Of a DNA stretch of 64,000 nt, positions 17,774-26,339 are shown piece by piece; the first letter of the stretch is position 1, and each line of letters begins with the position of its first letter. The stretch lies in contig NZ_CP029255.1 in assembly GCF_003122385.1 (NCBI RefSeq), positions 4,960,001-5,024,000 of the forward strand, given 5' to 3'. The stretch comes from Flavobacterium crocinum. Its GTDB lineage: Bacteria; Bacteroidota; Bacteroidia; Flavobacteriales; Flavobacteriaceae. The translations under genes were made by a program, and so were the position numbers. Below the pieces are notes generated by a model. That model made no database searches. It was not told the DNA's origin and worked only from the letters and a program-made list of their open reading frames with translations.

Positions 17774-17887
17774 ATGGAAAACTATATAACGACAATCCTT
17801 GTAGCCATCATATTTGGCATCGGATATATATCATACAGAATCTCAAGAGATCTTGAAACCAGAAAAGATACTTGTACAGAGATATAA
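17774..17887 (+). CDS. 37-aa single-pass membrane protein next to the RND pump
   Basis: ATG 17774, three bases after the pump stop, and TAA 17885-17887. One hydrophobic helix covers residues 5-20 (ITTILVAIIFGIGYIS), then a basic juxtamembrane stretch with R22, R25, R30 and K31. This predicts N-out/C-in topology. A single Cys34 lies near the end. Position and size recall small pump-associated proteins such as AcrZ, but I see no sequence similarity to AcrZ, so that role is inference. Being shorter than usual gene-calling limits, it is easily missed. Confidence 0.65.
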   Translation: MENYITTILVAIIFGIGYISYRISRDLETRKDTCTEI

Positions 17888-17904
17888 TCTGTTGAGAAAA
17901 AAAT

Positions 17905-18050
17905 TAAACACATACAAACATAGCTTTTTGTATCGAAAAAAGAGATTAGAAGAAACTAGTTTCAACACATAGAACTATATACATTTAAACAAGTGAAACG
18001 CCTTTTAAATCTGCAAAAAACTATGTCTCTATGTGTTTCAAAAAATTACA
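17905..18050. repeat. Dispersed ACACATAG element, copy 1
   Basis: The 200-bp gap 17888-18087 inside the efflux operon holds AACACAT words facing CTATGTNTCTATGTGTTT, so the ends can pair. The internal palindrome GAAACTAGTTTC (17952-17963) is followed by CAAGTGAAACGCCTT (17990-18004). Both recur in inverted orientation at 58495-58506 and 58356-58370, in the same relative order. Confidence 0.75.
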
Positions 18051-18087
18051 CCCAAATGGGTTAAAGGAATTTTAATAAAAAGACTAA

Positions 18088-19506
18088 ATGAAAAATCATA
18101 TAACCAAAATCGTGACCTTCGCCATTCTGATCACGACTTTAATATCCTGTAAAGTCTCAAAGGATATTGAAACTCCAAAAGATGCATTTCCTGAGAATTT
18201 CAGGAATGCATCGGTTTCGAGTGATACAACAAGTATTGCCGATGTGGAGTGGAAAAACTTCTTTACAGAAAAAGATATTATAAAATTAATCGACAGTGCC
18301 GTTGCGAGAAACAACGACCTTCAGATTGCCGAAAAGAACATTGAAATTGCACAATACCGTTTTACACAATCCAAATGGGGAAATGTACCTCAGGTTAACT
18401 TATTTGTAAACGCAAGCACAAGCAATCCGTCAGACAATAGTTTTACGGGATTGAACTTAAATCAGGCAATTGGAGCTAAACATATTGACGACTATTCTGC
18501 TGGAGCTTCTCTTTCTTGGGAGGCTGATATTTGGGGAAAGATCAGAAACCAAAAGAAAGGGGCTTACGCAGGATATCTTCAGTCTGAAGAAGTAAAAAAA
18601 GCATTGCAGACTAATATTGTTGCCAATGTTTCAAGAGGATATTACAATCTTTTGATGCTGGATGCGCAATTGGATATTGCCAGACAAAATCTTCGTTTAA
18701 ATGATAGTACAACCAATATTATCAAATTAAAATACGATGCTGGTCAGGTAACTACTTTAGCGATTCAACAATCGGAAGCACAAAAATTAAACTCCGCGCA
18801 ATTGATTCCGTTATTGGAACAAAATATTGCGATTCAGGAAAATGCTTTAAGTGTTTTAACAGGTTCTTTTCCAAATTCTAAAGAAAGATCGGTTCGTTTA
18901 AGTGCACTTGAAGTAAAACACAATACAGCAATTGGAATTCCGTCTGCTTTAGTCAGCAGAAGACCAGATGTAAAAAGTGCCGAATTAGCCCTAAAAGTCG
19001 CAAACGCAAACGTAGGAATCACAAAAGCCGATTTATATCCAGCCTTAAGAATTACGGCTCAAGGTGGTGTAAATTCTTTTGAAACCAGCAATTGGTTCAA
19101 CATTCCGGCTTCATTATTCGGAACTGTTGCGGGAGGCTTAACACAACCGCTTTTAAACAACAAAAGAGTGAGAACGCAATATAATATCGCTGTCGCAGAA
19201 AGAGAAAAGGCGGTTTTAGCTTTTAGACAACAAGTTCTAGTTGCGGTAAGCGAAGTTTCGGATGCTTTGGTTAAAGTAGAGAAATTACAGCAACAGGAAA
19301 CGTTCTTAAAAGAAAAAGTAAAAACGCTACAACAAGCTATTAAAAATGCTAACCTTTTATTCAAAAACGGTATGGCAGAATATCTTGAAGTTTTAACCGC
19401 TCAGGCAAATTTATTGCAAAGCGAATTGGAACTTGCTGATATCAAAAGACAACAACTTACAGCCAACACAGATTTGTACCGCGCTCTTGGCGGAGGCTGG
19501 AAATAA
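18088..19506 (+). CDS. Outer-membrane efflux lipoprotein (TolC/NodT family)
   Basis: 472 residues with lipobox LISC (Cys21). It carries the two-fold TolC repeat: helical arms rich in Gln/Ala (about 60-260 and 275-470), with the conserved GIPSALVSRRPDVKSAEL block near 290-308. It trimerises into the outer-membrane channel of the tripartite pump. It follows adaptor, pump and small protein in the same direction, but 200 bp and a dispersed hairpin element separate it from the small ORF, which may lower read-through. Confidence 0.95.
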   Translation: MKNHITKIVTFAILITTLISCKVSKDIETPKDAFPENFRNASVSSDTTSIADVEWKNFFTEKDIIKLIDSAVARNNDLQIAEKNIEIAQYRFTQSKWGNVPQVNLFVNASTSNPSDNSFTGLNLNQAIGAKHIDDYSAGASLSWEADIWGKIRNQKKGAYAGYLQSEEVKKALQTNIVANVSRGYYNLLMLDAQLDIARQNLRLNDSTTNIIKLKYDAGQVTTLAIQQSEAQKLNSAQLIPLLEQNIAIQENALSVLTGSFPNSKERSVRLSALEVKHNTAIGIPSALVSRRPDVKSAELALKVANANVGITKADLYPALRITAQGGVNSFETSNWFNIPASLFGTVAGGLTQPLLNNKRVRTQYNIAVAEREKAVLAFRQQVLVAVSEVSDALVKVEKLQQQETFLKEKVKTLQQAIKNANLLFKNGMAEYLEVLTAQANLLQSELELADIKRQQLTANTDLYRALGGGWK

Positions 19507-19589
19507 TACCCTTTACATTACCCGTTAATTATTTATTTTTTGAGAGGAGAACGCTGTGGAACTTAGGTTTCATGGCGTTTTTTGTTATT

Positions 19590-19815
19590 TAACCGCAAAG
19601 AACGCGAGGATTTACGCAAAGGGCGCAAAAGCTTTTTTTAGTTTCTCGCAAAGACGCAAAGTCGCAAAGGTTTGTTTTTCACGCAGATTTAAAAAGATTT
19701 TAGCAGATTTGCGCAGATCTTTTATTTATTATTAAAAAATAAATCTGCTTAAATCTGCAGAATCTGCGTGAAACAAATACTAAAAAAACTTTGCGCCTCT
19801 GCGACTTTGCGAGAG
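19590..19815. repeat. Nested inverted repeat (CGCAAAG words outside, GCAGATT words inside)
   Basis: Outer arms: CTCGCAAAGACGCAAAGTCG and onward (19645-19669) against 19789-19815, which ends CTTTGCGAGAG. Inner arms: TTTCACGCAGATTTAAAAAG and onward (19677-19709) against 19741-19773, which ends AATCTGCGTGAAA. More CGCAAAG words start at 19592. This fills the 377-bp gap 19507-19883 between the outer-membrane factor and crp genes. Confidence 0.85.
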
Positions 19816-19883
19816 CTATTAAATCAGCTTGCACCAAACAAAAAACTTATCTAATTTTATTCTTTCGCAAAAGCAAAAATAAA

Positions 19884-20489
19884 ATGACATCTGATCAACA
19901 GAAATACCTAAATCAATTAAAACAAACCATCAAAAGCTACTATCCTGTTTCTGAAAGTTCGTGGAAATTGATTGAGGAAATAGCAGTATTTCAAACCCTT
20001 AAAAAAGGAGAAATTATTCTGCAAAACGGAGAGATTGCCAAAAACCTTCATTTTATTGCAAAGGGAATTTTAAGGGCTTTTATAACCGATCAGCAGGGAA
20101 ATTTCTATAATAAAAACCTTTTTATGGAAAATTATTTTGCGGGGTCTAAAGTTTCTTTGATGCTCCAAACTCCTTCTAATTTTACACTTGAAGCTTTGGA
20201 AGATTCCATTATAATCAACATCAACTATAAAAGATATATGGAGCTGATCTATCAAAACGACGATCTCAAAAACTTCTACATCGCTAAAATGGAAAAAAAC
20301 TGGATTATCGAAAAAGAACAAAGAGAAGTTGCCTTGGTTATGCAAAATGCAACCGAAAGATATATCAGTCTTCTGGAAAAACATCCTAGCATTGCCGATC
20401 GTGTTCCGCTACTGCATATTGCCTCGCATTTAGGTATTACGCCAACACAGTTAAGCCGAATTAGAAAAAGTCTGGAAAAAGATTTGTAA
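19884..20489 (+). CDS. Crp/Fnr-family transcriptional regulator
   Basis: 201 residues from ATG 19884. A longer frame starts inside a repeat and is rejected. The N-terminal cyclic-nucleotide-binding-like beta roll runs from about 25 to 120 (KKGEIILQNGEIAKNLHFIA, GILRAF), then a dimer helix and a C-terminal HTH with HLGITPTQLSRIRKSL. The phosphate-binding cassette of true cAMP receptors (RSAELA-like) is not evident, so the ligand is unknown. No Cys cluster as in Fnr. It precedes the GNAT gene but is separated by a promoter-like element. Confidence 0.9.
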   Translation: MTSDQQKYLNQLKQTIKSYYPVSESSWKLIEEIAVFQTLKKGEIILQNGEIAKNLHFIAKGILRAFITDQQGNFYNKNLFMENYFAGSKVSLMLQTPSNFTLEALEDSIIININYKRYMELIYQNDDLKNFYIAKMEKNWIIEKEQREVALVMQNATERYISLLEKHPSIADRVPLLHIASHLGITPTQLSRIRKSLEKDL

Positions 20490-20526
20490 ATCAACATATG
20501 TAAAGGCTTTTCTGAAAGAACGGATT

Positions 20527-20534
20527 TATCTTTG
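20527..20534 (+). promoter_or_regulatory. -7 element TATCTTTG before the GNAT gene
   Basis: Exact TAnnTTTG match, 26 bp upstream of the ATG at 20561, in the 71-bp gap after the crp-like gene. No clear -33 TTG. Confidence 0.5.
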
Positions 20535-20560
20535 TTCTACAATTTAAACTCGTCACAATA

Positions 20561-21292
20561 ATGACCACTATAAACCTCATCAAAGACAATATTGACAATC
20601 TTACCACGCTGTGGAAAACGGTTGCAACTCCCCTTCTATCTTATCATAAAAATGATCCTTTTGAATTTTCTCAGATCAAAAACTCTGGCTGGCCCAATAG
20701 ATTATGGTCTCGAGAAGATATTACCGAAGAAAATTTTCTGAAGATTCAGGAAATTATGGCGAAAAATCCAGGTTTGGTTGTTCCATACTGGGATATCTTT
20801 GGAAGTAATTCTAAAGATTTTTTTGAAAAAAACGGCTTTCATGTCCGCATTCAGCTTATAGCGATGGCACTAAAACTGGGAGAAAAAGTGCCGATTCAAC
20901 ACAATCTTAATTTCAAAAGAGTTTTAAATGAAGAAGATGCTAAAACCTGGTCTGATATTTATCCGTTGTCTTTTAGTTATAAAATCAGTAAAGAAACTTT
21001 GGTTGCTAATTACGAAAATGCAAAGTTTTATTTAGTTCATTTTGAAGGAAAAGCGATTGGAACCTTGACTCTTTTTCAAACAGAAAAAACGATGGGAATT
21101 CACGGTGTCGGCGTTATTCCGGAAATGCGCAAAAGAGGCTTTGCGGAAGAAATCATGAAATTTGCTATCAACGAAGCTATTGATGCTGATTGTGAATATG
21201 CACAACTGCAAGCTTCTGCTTTAGGAAAAGGCATTTATACGAGATTGGGTTTTGAGGATTTGTTTACGATTACGAATTATCAATTGGGGTAA
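20561..21292 (+). CDS. GNAT-family N-acetyltransferase
   Basis: 243 residues, with the acetyl-CoA-binding GNAT domain in the C-terminal half (about 120-243). Motif A is IHGVGVIPEMRKRGFAEEIM (R/Q-x-x-G-x-G/A), then LQASALGKGIYTRLGF as motif B. The N-terminal 120 residues form a degenerate second lobe with GLVVPYWDIFGSNSKDFFEK. The length suggests a two-domain enzyme acting on a small molecule or peptide. Substrate unknown. Confidence 0.88.
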   Translation: MTTINLIKDNIDNLTTLWKTVATPLLSYHKNDPFEFSQIKNSGWPNRLWSREDITEENFLKIQEIMAKNPGLVVPYWDIFGSNSKDFFEKNGFHVRIQLIAMALKLGEKVPIQHNLNFKRVLNEEDAKTWSDIYPLSFSYKISKETLVANYENAKFYLVHFEGKAIGTLTLFQTEKTMGIHGVGVIPEMRKRGFAEEIMKFAINEAIDADCEYAQLQASALGKGIYTRLGFEDLFTITNYQLG

Positions 21293-21337
21293 ATTCCAAA
21301 TTTTAAAATCCAAATTCCAATTAAGCAGCTAATTAAT

Positions 21338-21525
21338 TCTCTCTCAAAGACGCGAAGTCGCAAAATTTTATTTTTAAGCCACAGATTAAAAAAGATTAAA
21401 GGATTTTTTTCTCGCAGATTTGGCAGATTGAGCAGATTATTTATTTCTTGCTTAAAAATCTGCTCAATCTGCCAAATCTGCGAGAGCTAAAAAAACTTTT
21501 GCGCCTTCGCGTCTTTTTGAGAACT
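21338..21525. repeat. Nested inverted repeat with perfect 27-bp inner arms
   Basis: Inner arms 21411-21437 and 21458-21484 are perfectly complementary over 27 bp, each made of three GCAGATT-type words, around a 20-nt loop. Outer arms TCTCAAAGACGCGAAGTCGC (from 21341) face TTTTGCGCCTTCGCGTCTTT (from 21497) and onward. The 385-bp gap 21293-21677 contains this and the promoter element at 21631. Confidence 0.9.
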
Positions 21526-21630
21526 ATTCTCAATCTAAAAATCTACTTTCTAAAATCTAAGAATTCAACAAATGTCCCAAATGCCCCCAAAATAGTCATA
21601 AATAGGTATTTTACAGAAAAATAAGAATAG

Positions 21631-21638
21631 TACATTTG
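21631..21638 (+). promoter_or_regulatory. -7 element TACATTTG before the DoxX-like gene
   Basis: Exact Bacteroidetes TAnnTTTG match 40 bp before the ATG at 21678. It would drive the DoxX-like and HMA-like pair. Confidence 0.5.
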
Positions 21639-21677
21639 TAATACATTAACTAATAACTATTTAAAAACAAATACCCA

Positions 21678-22058
21678 ATGAAGACAACCAAAATCATTTT
21701 CTGGACTACTACTATCCTTATCTTTTTATTTGAAGGCGTTATGCCGGCTTTAACTTCTCAAACTGAATTAGCCAAAGAAGGAATCAGACATCTTGGTTAT
21801 CCTGAATATTTCGGAAATGCATTAGTCGTGTTTAAAATTCTTGGCGTTTTAGCATTAATTATTCCGCAAGTTCCGGGGCGCATTAAAGAATGGGCTTATG
21901 CAGGATTTGCTTTTGATTTTATTTTTGCTTCCATAAGCCATTTTGCTGTGGACGGAATTGATTTTCAAGGCTTCTTCCCGCTTATTGTCCTTGCTATTTT
22001 AATTGTTTCTTATGTGACTTATCATAAAATACAGCGTTATAAAAATATAGCGCTCTAA
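21678..22058 (+). CDS. DoxX-like family membrane protein
   Basis: 126 residues with four predicted TM segments (about 7-25, 47-66, 73-90 and 96-116), the size and topology of DoxX-like proteins. The conserved GYPEYFGNALVVFKILGVLAL block lies at about 35-55 and VPGRIKEWAYAGFAFDF at 61-77. DoxX relatives are often linked to redox or thiol stress, but this member has no cysteine. It precedes the 69-aa gene by 12 bp and probably shares its transcript. Confidence 0.9.
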   Translation: MKTTKIIFWTTTILIFLFEGVMPALTSQTELAKEGIRHLGYPEYFGNALVVFKILGVLALIIPQVPGRIKEWAYAGFAFDFIFASISHFAVDGIDFQGFFPLIVLAILIVSYVTYHKIQRYKNIAL

Positions 22059-22070
22059 AACTCAAACTTT

Positions 22071-22280
22071 ATGATTGAAGTTTTTAAAACAAATGTTCAG
22101 GAAGAATCTCAATGCCAGATTATCATTGAGAAACTTCTTGAGCATTATCCCAACAGTTCAATCAACTTCGATTTAGAAGATTGTGACAAAATTTTACGTA
22201 TTCATGCCAATGAAATTTCGAACACCAAAATCATTTCTGTTTTAAATTTTCACGGCTATTTTTGCGAAGTGCTTCCTTAA
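22071..22280 (+). CDS. Small HMA-like protein without CxxC, 69 aa
   Basis: The length and beta-alpha-beta-beta-alpha-beta pattern (IEVFKTNV, CQIIIEKLLEHYP, INFDLEDCDKILRIH, ISVLNFHGYFCEVL) resemble heavy-metal-associated domains. The MxCxxC metal loop is missing and the cysteines are scattered. I recall such HMA-fold proteins in Bacteroidetes without metal ligands. Function unknown. Cotranscribed with the DoxX-like gene. Confidence 0.65.
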   Translation: MIEVFKTNVQEESQCQIIIEKLLEHYPNSSINFDLEDCDKILRIHANEISNTKIISVLNFHGYFCEVLP

Positions 22281-22456
22281 ATTTTAACAGCTCACAAAAC
22301 ACTCATCTGTAGTATTTTAATATTTTTTATCGTATATTTGAAATACTATCATTCCCCTAATTCTATAAAATTTAATTGAACAAAAAATGTACTCTGGGTT
22401 CTTTAAACTCATGGTTTGCATTTGCTGTTGATTTTCTAATTTCTAAATTAAACAAG

Positions 22457-22966
22457 ATGAAAAGTGCAGTCCAAAATACTATTTTAGAAACTTATAGTAA
22501 ACTGAATGATATTCTTTCCGCATTTACAGAGGACGAAATTAATGTAGTTCCATTTGAAGGGAGCTGGACAGGCGGACAAACGGTACAACATATTATTTTA
22601 GCGTGTTCCGGTATTCCAAAGTTATTTGCCGGAAAAACAGAAAAAACAACTCGCAAACCCGACGAAAATGTTAAACAATTGGATGCCATCTTTCTTGATT
22701 TTAATACAAAATACCAATCTCCCGAAAATATAAAACCTCCCGAAATTGATTATGACAAAAACACTTTGTTGACTTCAGTAAAAAAAATACAAGATGACTT
22801 ATTTGAAGCCGCAGAAAAATACGATTTAACACTGACTTGTCTGGATGCTCAAATTCCCGGTTTTGAAAATTTCACTATCTACGAATGGTTGCATTTTGCT
22901 ATTGTGCATACCCAGAGACATACCAATCAGTTAAAGTCGATTTATGAAACTCTCAAGAAAAAATAA
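22457..22966 (+). CDS. DinB-superfamily protein
   Basis: 169 residues from ATG 22457, chosen because the DinB four-helix bundle begins right there. The longer frame from TTG 22376 adds an unrelated hydrophobic stretch. The family's three metal-binding histidines are visible as H45 (GGQTVQHI), H151 and H155 (IVHTQRHTNQL). Such bundles often act as thiol-dependent S-transferases or remain uncharacterised. Substrate unknown. Confidence 0.88.
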   Translation: MKSAVQNTILETYSKLNDILSAFTEDEINVVPFEGSWTGGQTVQHIILACSGIPKLFAGKTEKTTRKPDENVKQLDAIFLDFNTKYQSPENIKPPEIDYDKNTLLTSVKKIQDDLFEAAEKYDLTLTCLDAQIPGFENFTIYEWLHFAIVHTQRHTNQLKSIYETLKKK

Positions 22967-22994
22967 AACTAGCATTTAACTAAAACCCATTTTT

Positions 22995-23462
22995 ATGAGA
23001 TCAAAAGTTAAAACCATTGTTTCATCTGGTTTAGTAGCCGGTACCTTAGATATTACGGCAGCGATTTTAATTTATTCCGTGATTCTTCATAAAACAACAG
23101 CCGAAAAAATTCTGCGTTCGATTGCGAGCGGAATATTTAAAAAAGAAGCTTATACAAACGGATTAGAAATGACTTTTCTTGGATTGGGTTTACATTTTTT
23201 AATTGCCTTTATTTTTGCCTGGTTTTACTTTAAGATCTTTCCTTATATTCCGTTTTTTAAAATAAATACTTTCTTATCCGGAATCACTTATGGTTTCTTT
23301 ATCTGGGTGGTAATGAATTTAATTGTACTTCCAATAGTTTTTCCGGTATTACCGGAAAAGAATTTAGATTTTGCTCTTCTACTTTCTATACTAATAGTTA
23401 TTTTTTGTGTGGGAATTCCAATAGCTTTTATAACACGTAAATATTATGCGAAATGGTACTAA
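22995..23462 (+). CDS. Integral membrane protein, 155 aa
   Basis: Four hydrophobic segments at about 10-28, 60-80, 92-113 and 122-146, with a basic loop at 34-50 (KTTAEKILRSIASGIFKKEA). The block SGLVAGTLDITAAILIY at the start and the FLGLGLHFLIAF segment recur in a family of Bacteroidetes membrane proteins of unknown role. It follows the DinB-like gene by 28 bp. Confidence 0.75.
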   Translation: MRSKVKTIVSSGLVAGTLDITAAILIYSVILHKTTAEKILRSIASGIFKKEAYTNGLEMTFLGLGLHFLIAFIFAWFYFKIFPYIPFFKINTFLSGITYGFFIWVVMNLIVLPIVFPVLPEKNLDFALLLSILIVIFCVGIPIAFITRKYYAKWY

Positions 23463-23813
23463 AATCTTAAAAAAAAATCATTTTCTCAACTTCTCTAATT
23501 CTTACAAATAGCATTTCTAGCAAAAGCGTGTTTTTTTAACATAAATTATTGCAAAACACCTGTTTTATAAGCACTTTCAGTATTATTCCCAATACTTACA
23601 GAATTACCATGTTTACCCTTTTGAGTTAATTTTTTGATCGATTGGATTAAAACTCGCTATAGTCCTAAAGTAATTTTAGATAAAATTTTTTACAACGCTT
23701 GAAAAAGCAAAAAACTGTATTAATTGTATATCTAAATATGGCGCTGCCAATAATACTATTGTGGCGGCATTAAGAACCTCAACGTGTTATTAACCGAACA
23801 AAAATTAGTCCTC
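23463..23813. other. 351-bp intergenic gap
   Basis: AT-rich spacer before the glycosyltransferase gene. I see a weak imperfect hairpin around GCTGCCAATA and TATTGTGGCGGC (23741-23773) and no exact TAnnTTTG box close to the start. Nothing else is supported. Confidence 0.4.
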
Positions 23814-26084
23814 ATGAAAACAATATCAAATAAATCAAAAATAGTTTTTTTATCCACTTTTCCGCCAACACAATGCGGCATAGCCACCTATACTCAGGAT
23901 ACCATTAAAGGAATCACAGATGTTTACGGTAAATCCATTCAATGCGAAATATGCGAACTTGTCGATAAGCCAAAAGAACATAAAACACAGGCATTTACTT
24001 TAAACACAAAAAATAGAGAAGAGTATGTTAAAGTAGCGGAAGAAATTAATGAGGACGAAGCGGTAAAATTAGTTCACATTCAGCATGAATTTGGATTGTT
24101 TTCCGGGAATTACGGAGATCATCTTTTAGATTTTTTAAATGCAATAAAAAAACCGGTTACCTATACTTTTCATAGTGTAATTCCTAATCCGAATGACGAA
24201 TTAAGAACATTTGTAAAACTGCTTTTGACTTATAGCAATTCAGTTTTTGTAATGACCAACAAGTCCAAAGAAATATTAATTACCGATTACGAAATTGATG
24301 AAAAAATAATTACTTGTGTACCACACGGAACTCATATTGTTGTTTATGAAACTCCGGAAACGGCAAAAGAAAGATTGAATATTCAGGACAGATTGGTATT
24401 ATCTACTTTCGGACTTTTAGGCGAAGGAAAAAATATAGAAACAGGATTGCAGGCACTTCCTAAAATCGTCGAAAAAGCACCAAATGCCTTGTATTTAATT
24501 ATTGGCAAAACACATCCTAATTTAATTAAAGACGGGAAAGATCCTTATCGTGATACATTGGAAGGCATCGTTAAAGAATTAAAGCTTGAAAATAATGTTC
24601 GTTTTGTAAATCAATATTTAGATACTGATGAGCTTTTAGAGTATCTGAAAGCTACAGATATTTATATGTTTACTTCTAAAGACCCTAATCAGGCGGTTAG
24701 TGGCACTTTTTCTTATGCGATGGGTTGTGCTTGTCCAATTGTCGCTTCTAAAATTCCGCATACTAAAGAGGTGTTAACCGAAGATTCTGGAATTTTATGT
24801 GATATTGGAAATCCAGATCAATTTGCAGCAGCGGCGATTAAACTTATTGAAGATGAAAACTTAAGACATGAAATGGGGATTAACTCCTTTACTAAAATGA
24901 GAGCCTCTTCCTGGGAAAATGTTGCTATAACACAAGTGAATACTTATAAACAATTAATTGAAAATCCTTCAGAAATTAAATTTAGTTATCCGGATATTCA
25001 ATTAAAACATATCAAAAGACTGACTACAGATTTGGGTATTATCCAGTTTAGTAAAATTTCTATTCCGGATTTGGATTCAGGTTACACATTAGATGACAAT
25101 GCAAGAGCTTTAATTGCTTTTTGTATGCATTACAGACAAACTCAGGATAAAGAAGATCTGGGCTATATATTAATCTATTTGGATTTTATCTTACGCTGCC
25201 AACAGCCAAAAGGAGATTTCATCAATTATGTAGACCAGGAAAATCGCGAACATGTAGAACAAAATGCCGAAGTGAATTTAGAAGATTCCAATGCAAGAGC
25301 CATCTGGGCTTTAGGAACTGTAGTTTCGATTTCCGACATTCTTCCTGAAGCAATCTATAAAAAAGCAGCAAAATGTTTGTTACACTCTTTAAAATGGGCA
25401 GAAAATATTCAGTCTCCCCGTTCTATTGGTTTTGCTACAAAAGGTTTGTATCTGTATCATTCAACTATTCCGAATTTGTATGTGGCAGCCATTATTAGCA
25501 AACTGAATGCAAAATTACTGGCCAATTACGAAGATACTGCAACAGAAGACTGGCAATGGTTTGAAAATTATTTAACGTACGGAAACGGAATTCTTCCGGA
25601 ATCTATGCTGTACGCCTATTTAATTACAGACAAACCTGTTTACAAAAAAGTAGCTTTAGATTCATTAGACTTCCTGATTTCTAAAACATTTGTCAATGGT
25701 AATTTCAAAGCTATATCCAATCAGAGCTGGCACCATAAAGGTTCTGAGCCACACGAATATGGAGAACAGCCAATTGATGTAACGTATACTATTCAGACTT
25801 TAAACGCTTTTTATCAGGCATTCAAAACTCCAGAATACAAAAAGAAAATGAAAGCAGCATTCAATTGGTTTTTAGGTAAAAACCATTTAAATCAGATTAT
25901 GTATAATCCCGTAAGCGGCGGCGGTTATGACGGACTTGAAAAATACAATGTAAACCTGAATCAAGGCGCTGAATCAACAGTTTGTTATTTAACCGCCAGA
26001 TTATTAATGGAAAAATTGGCTATGTCACAATCTAAAGTTATTCCGCTAATGAAAAGTCGTTCGGGAATTGCTATTAATTCATAA
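23814..26084 (+). CDS. Glycosyltransferase (GT4-type) fused to an alpha/alpha-barrel domain
   Basis: 756 residues from ATG 23814. The frame extends 10 codons upstream with no support. N-terminal GT-B half, 1-390: FLSTFPPTQCGIATYT as acceptor-side loop, HIQHEFGLFSG, STFGLLGEGKNIETG opening the nucleotide-sugar domain, and SGTFSYAMGCACPIVASKIP as the donor-binding block. The C-terminal half (about 400-750) is helical, with LDSGYTLDDNARALIAFCMH and repeated W/H-rich helices like glycoside-processing toroids. It probably builds a cytoplasmic oligosaccharide or glycoside; the sugar is unknown. A terminator follows. Confidence 0.85.
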   Translation: MKTISNKSKIVFLSTFPPTQCGIATYTQDTIKGITDVYGKSIQCEICELVDKPKEHKTQAFTLNTKNREEYVKVAEEINEDEAVKLVHIQHEFGLFSGNYGDHLLDFLNAIKKPVTYTFHSVIPNPNDELRTFVKLLLTYSNSVFVMTNKSKEILITDYEIDEKIITCVPHGTHIVVYETPETAKERLNIQDRLVLSTFGLLGEGKNIETGLQALPKIVEKAPNALYLIIGKTHPNLIKDGKDPYRDTLEGIVKELKLENNVRFVNQYLDTDELLEYLKATDIYMFTSKDPNQAVSGTFSYAMGCACPIVASKIPHTKEVLTEDSGILCDIGNPDQFAAAAIKLIEDENLRHEMGINSFTKMRASSWENVAITQVNTYKQLIENPSEIKFSYPDIQLKHIKRLTTDLGIIQFSKISIPDLDSGYTLDDNARALIAFCMHYRQTQDKEDLGYILIYLDFILRCQQPKGDFINYVDQENREHVEQNAEVNLEDSNARAIWALGTVVSISDILPEAIYKKAAKCLLHSLKWAENIQSPRSIGFATKGLYLYHSTIPNLYVAAIISKLNAKLLANYEDTATEDWQWFENYLTYGNGILPESMLYAYLITDKPVYKKVALDSLDFLISKTFVNGNFKAISNQSWHHKGSEPHEYGEQPIDVTYTIQTLNAFYQAFKTPEYKKKMKAAFNWFLGKNHLNQIMYNPVSGGGYDGLEKYNVNLNQGAESTVCYLTARLLMEKLAMSQSKVIPLMKSRSGIAINS

Positions 26085-26129
26085 AACATAAAGAAGAAGC
26101 TAACCAAATACTTCTCTTTTAAAACCTGG

Positions 26130-26165
26130 AAAATCCCTTTCTTATTGAAAGGGATTTTTTGTTTA
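26130..26165 (+). terminator. Rho-independent terminator after the glycosyltransferase gene
   Basis: AAAATCCCTTTC (26130-26141) with GAAAGGGATTTT (26147-26158), a perfect 12-bp stem and 5-nt loop, then a T run. It separates the glycosyltransferase from the mla operon. Confidence 0.9.
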
Positions 26166-26339
26166 CGAAAAAACGGAACGTCAAATCGCTACAATTATTA
26201 TGTCTTTATGAAAATTATATAAGGCTATGTAAAATTTGTGTAAAATTTTTTAACAAGTATTGAGCTAACTTTCCTCTATAATTCAATAAGTCCGAAAAAC
26301 TGTTAAATAATTGATTTTCATTTTAAACACATAAACATT

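Noticed and set aside
17774..17887. FeoB-associated Cys-rich protein
   Set aside because: Similar size and TM, but only one Cys and no feoB nearby.
19791..19883. Upstream extension of the Crp/Fnr gene
   Set aside because: The added codons lie in the outer arm of a CGCAAAG hairpin repeat.
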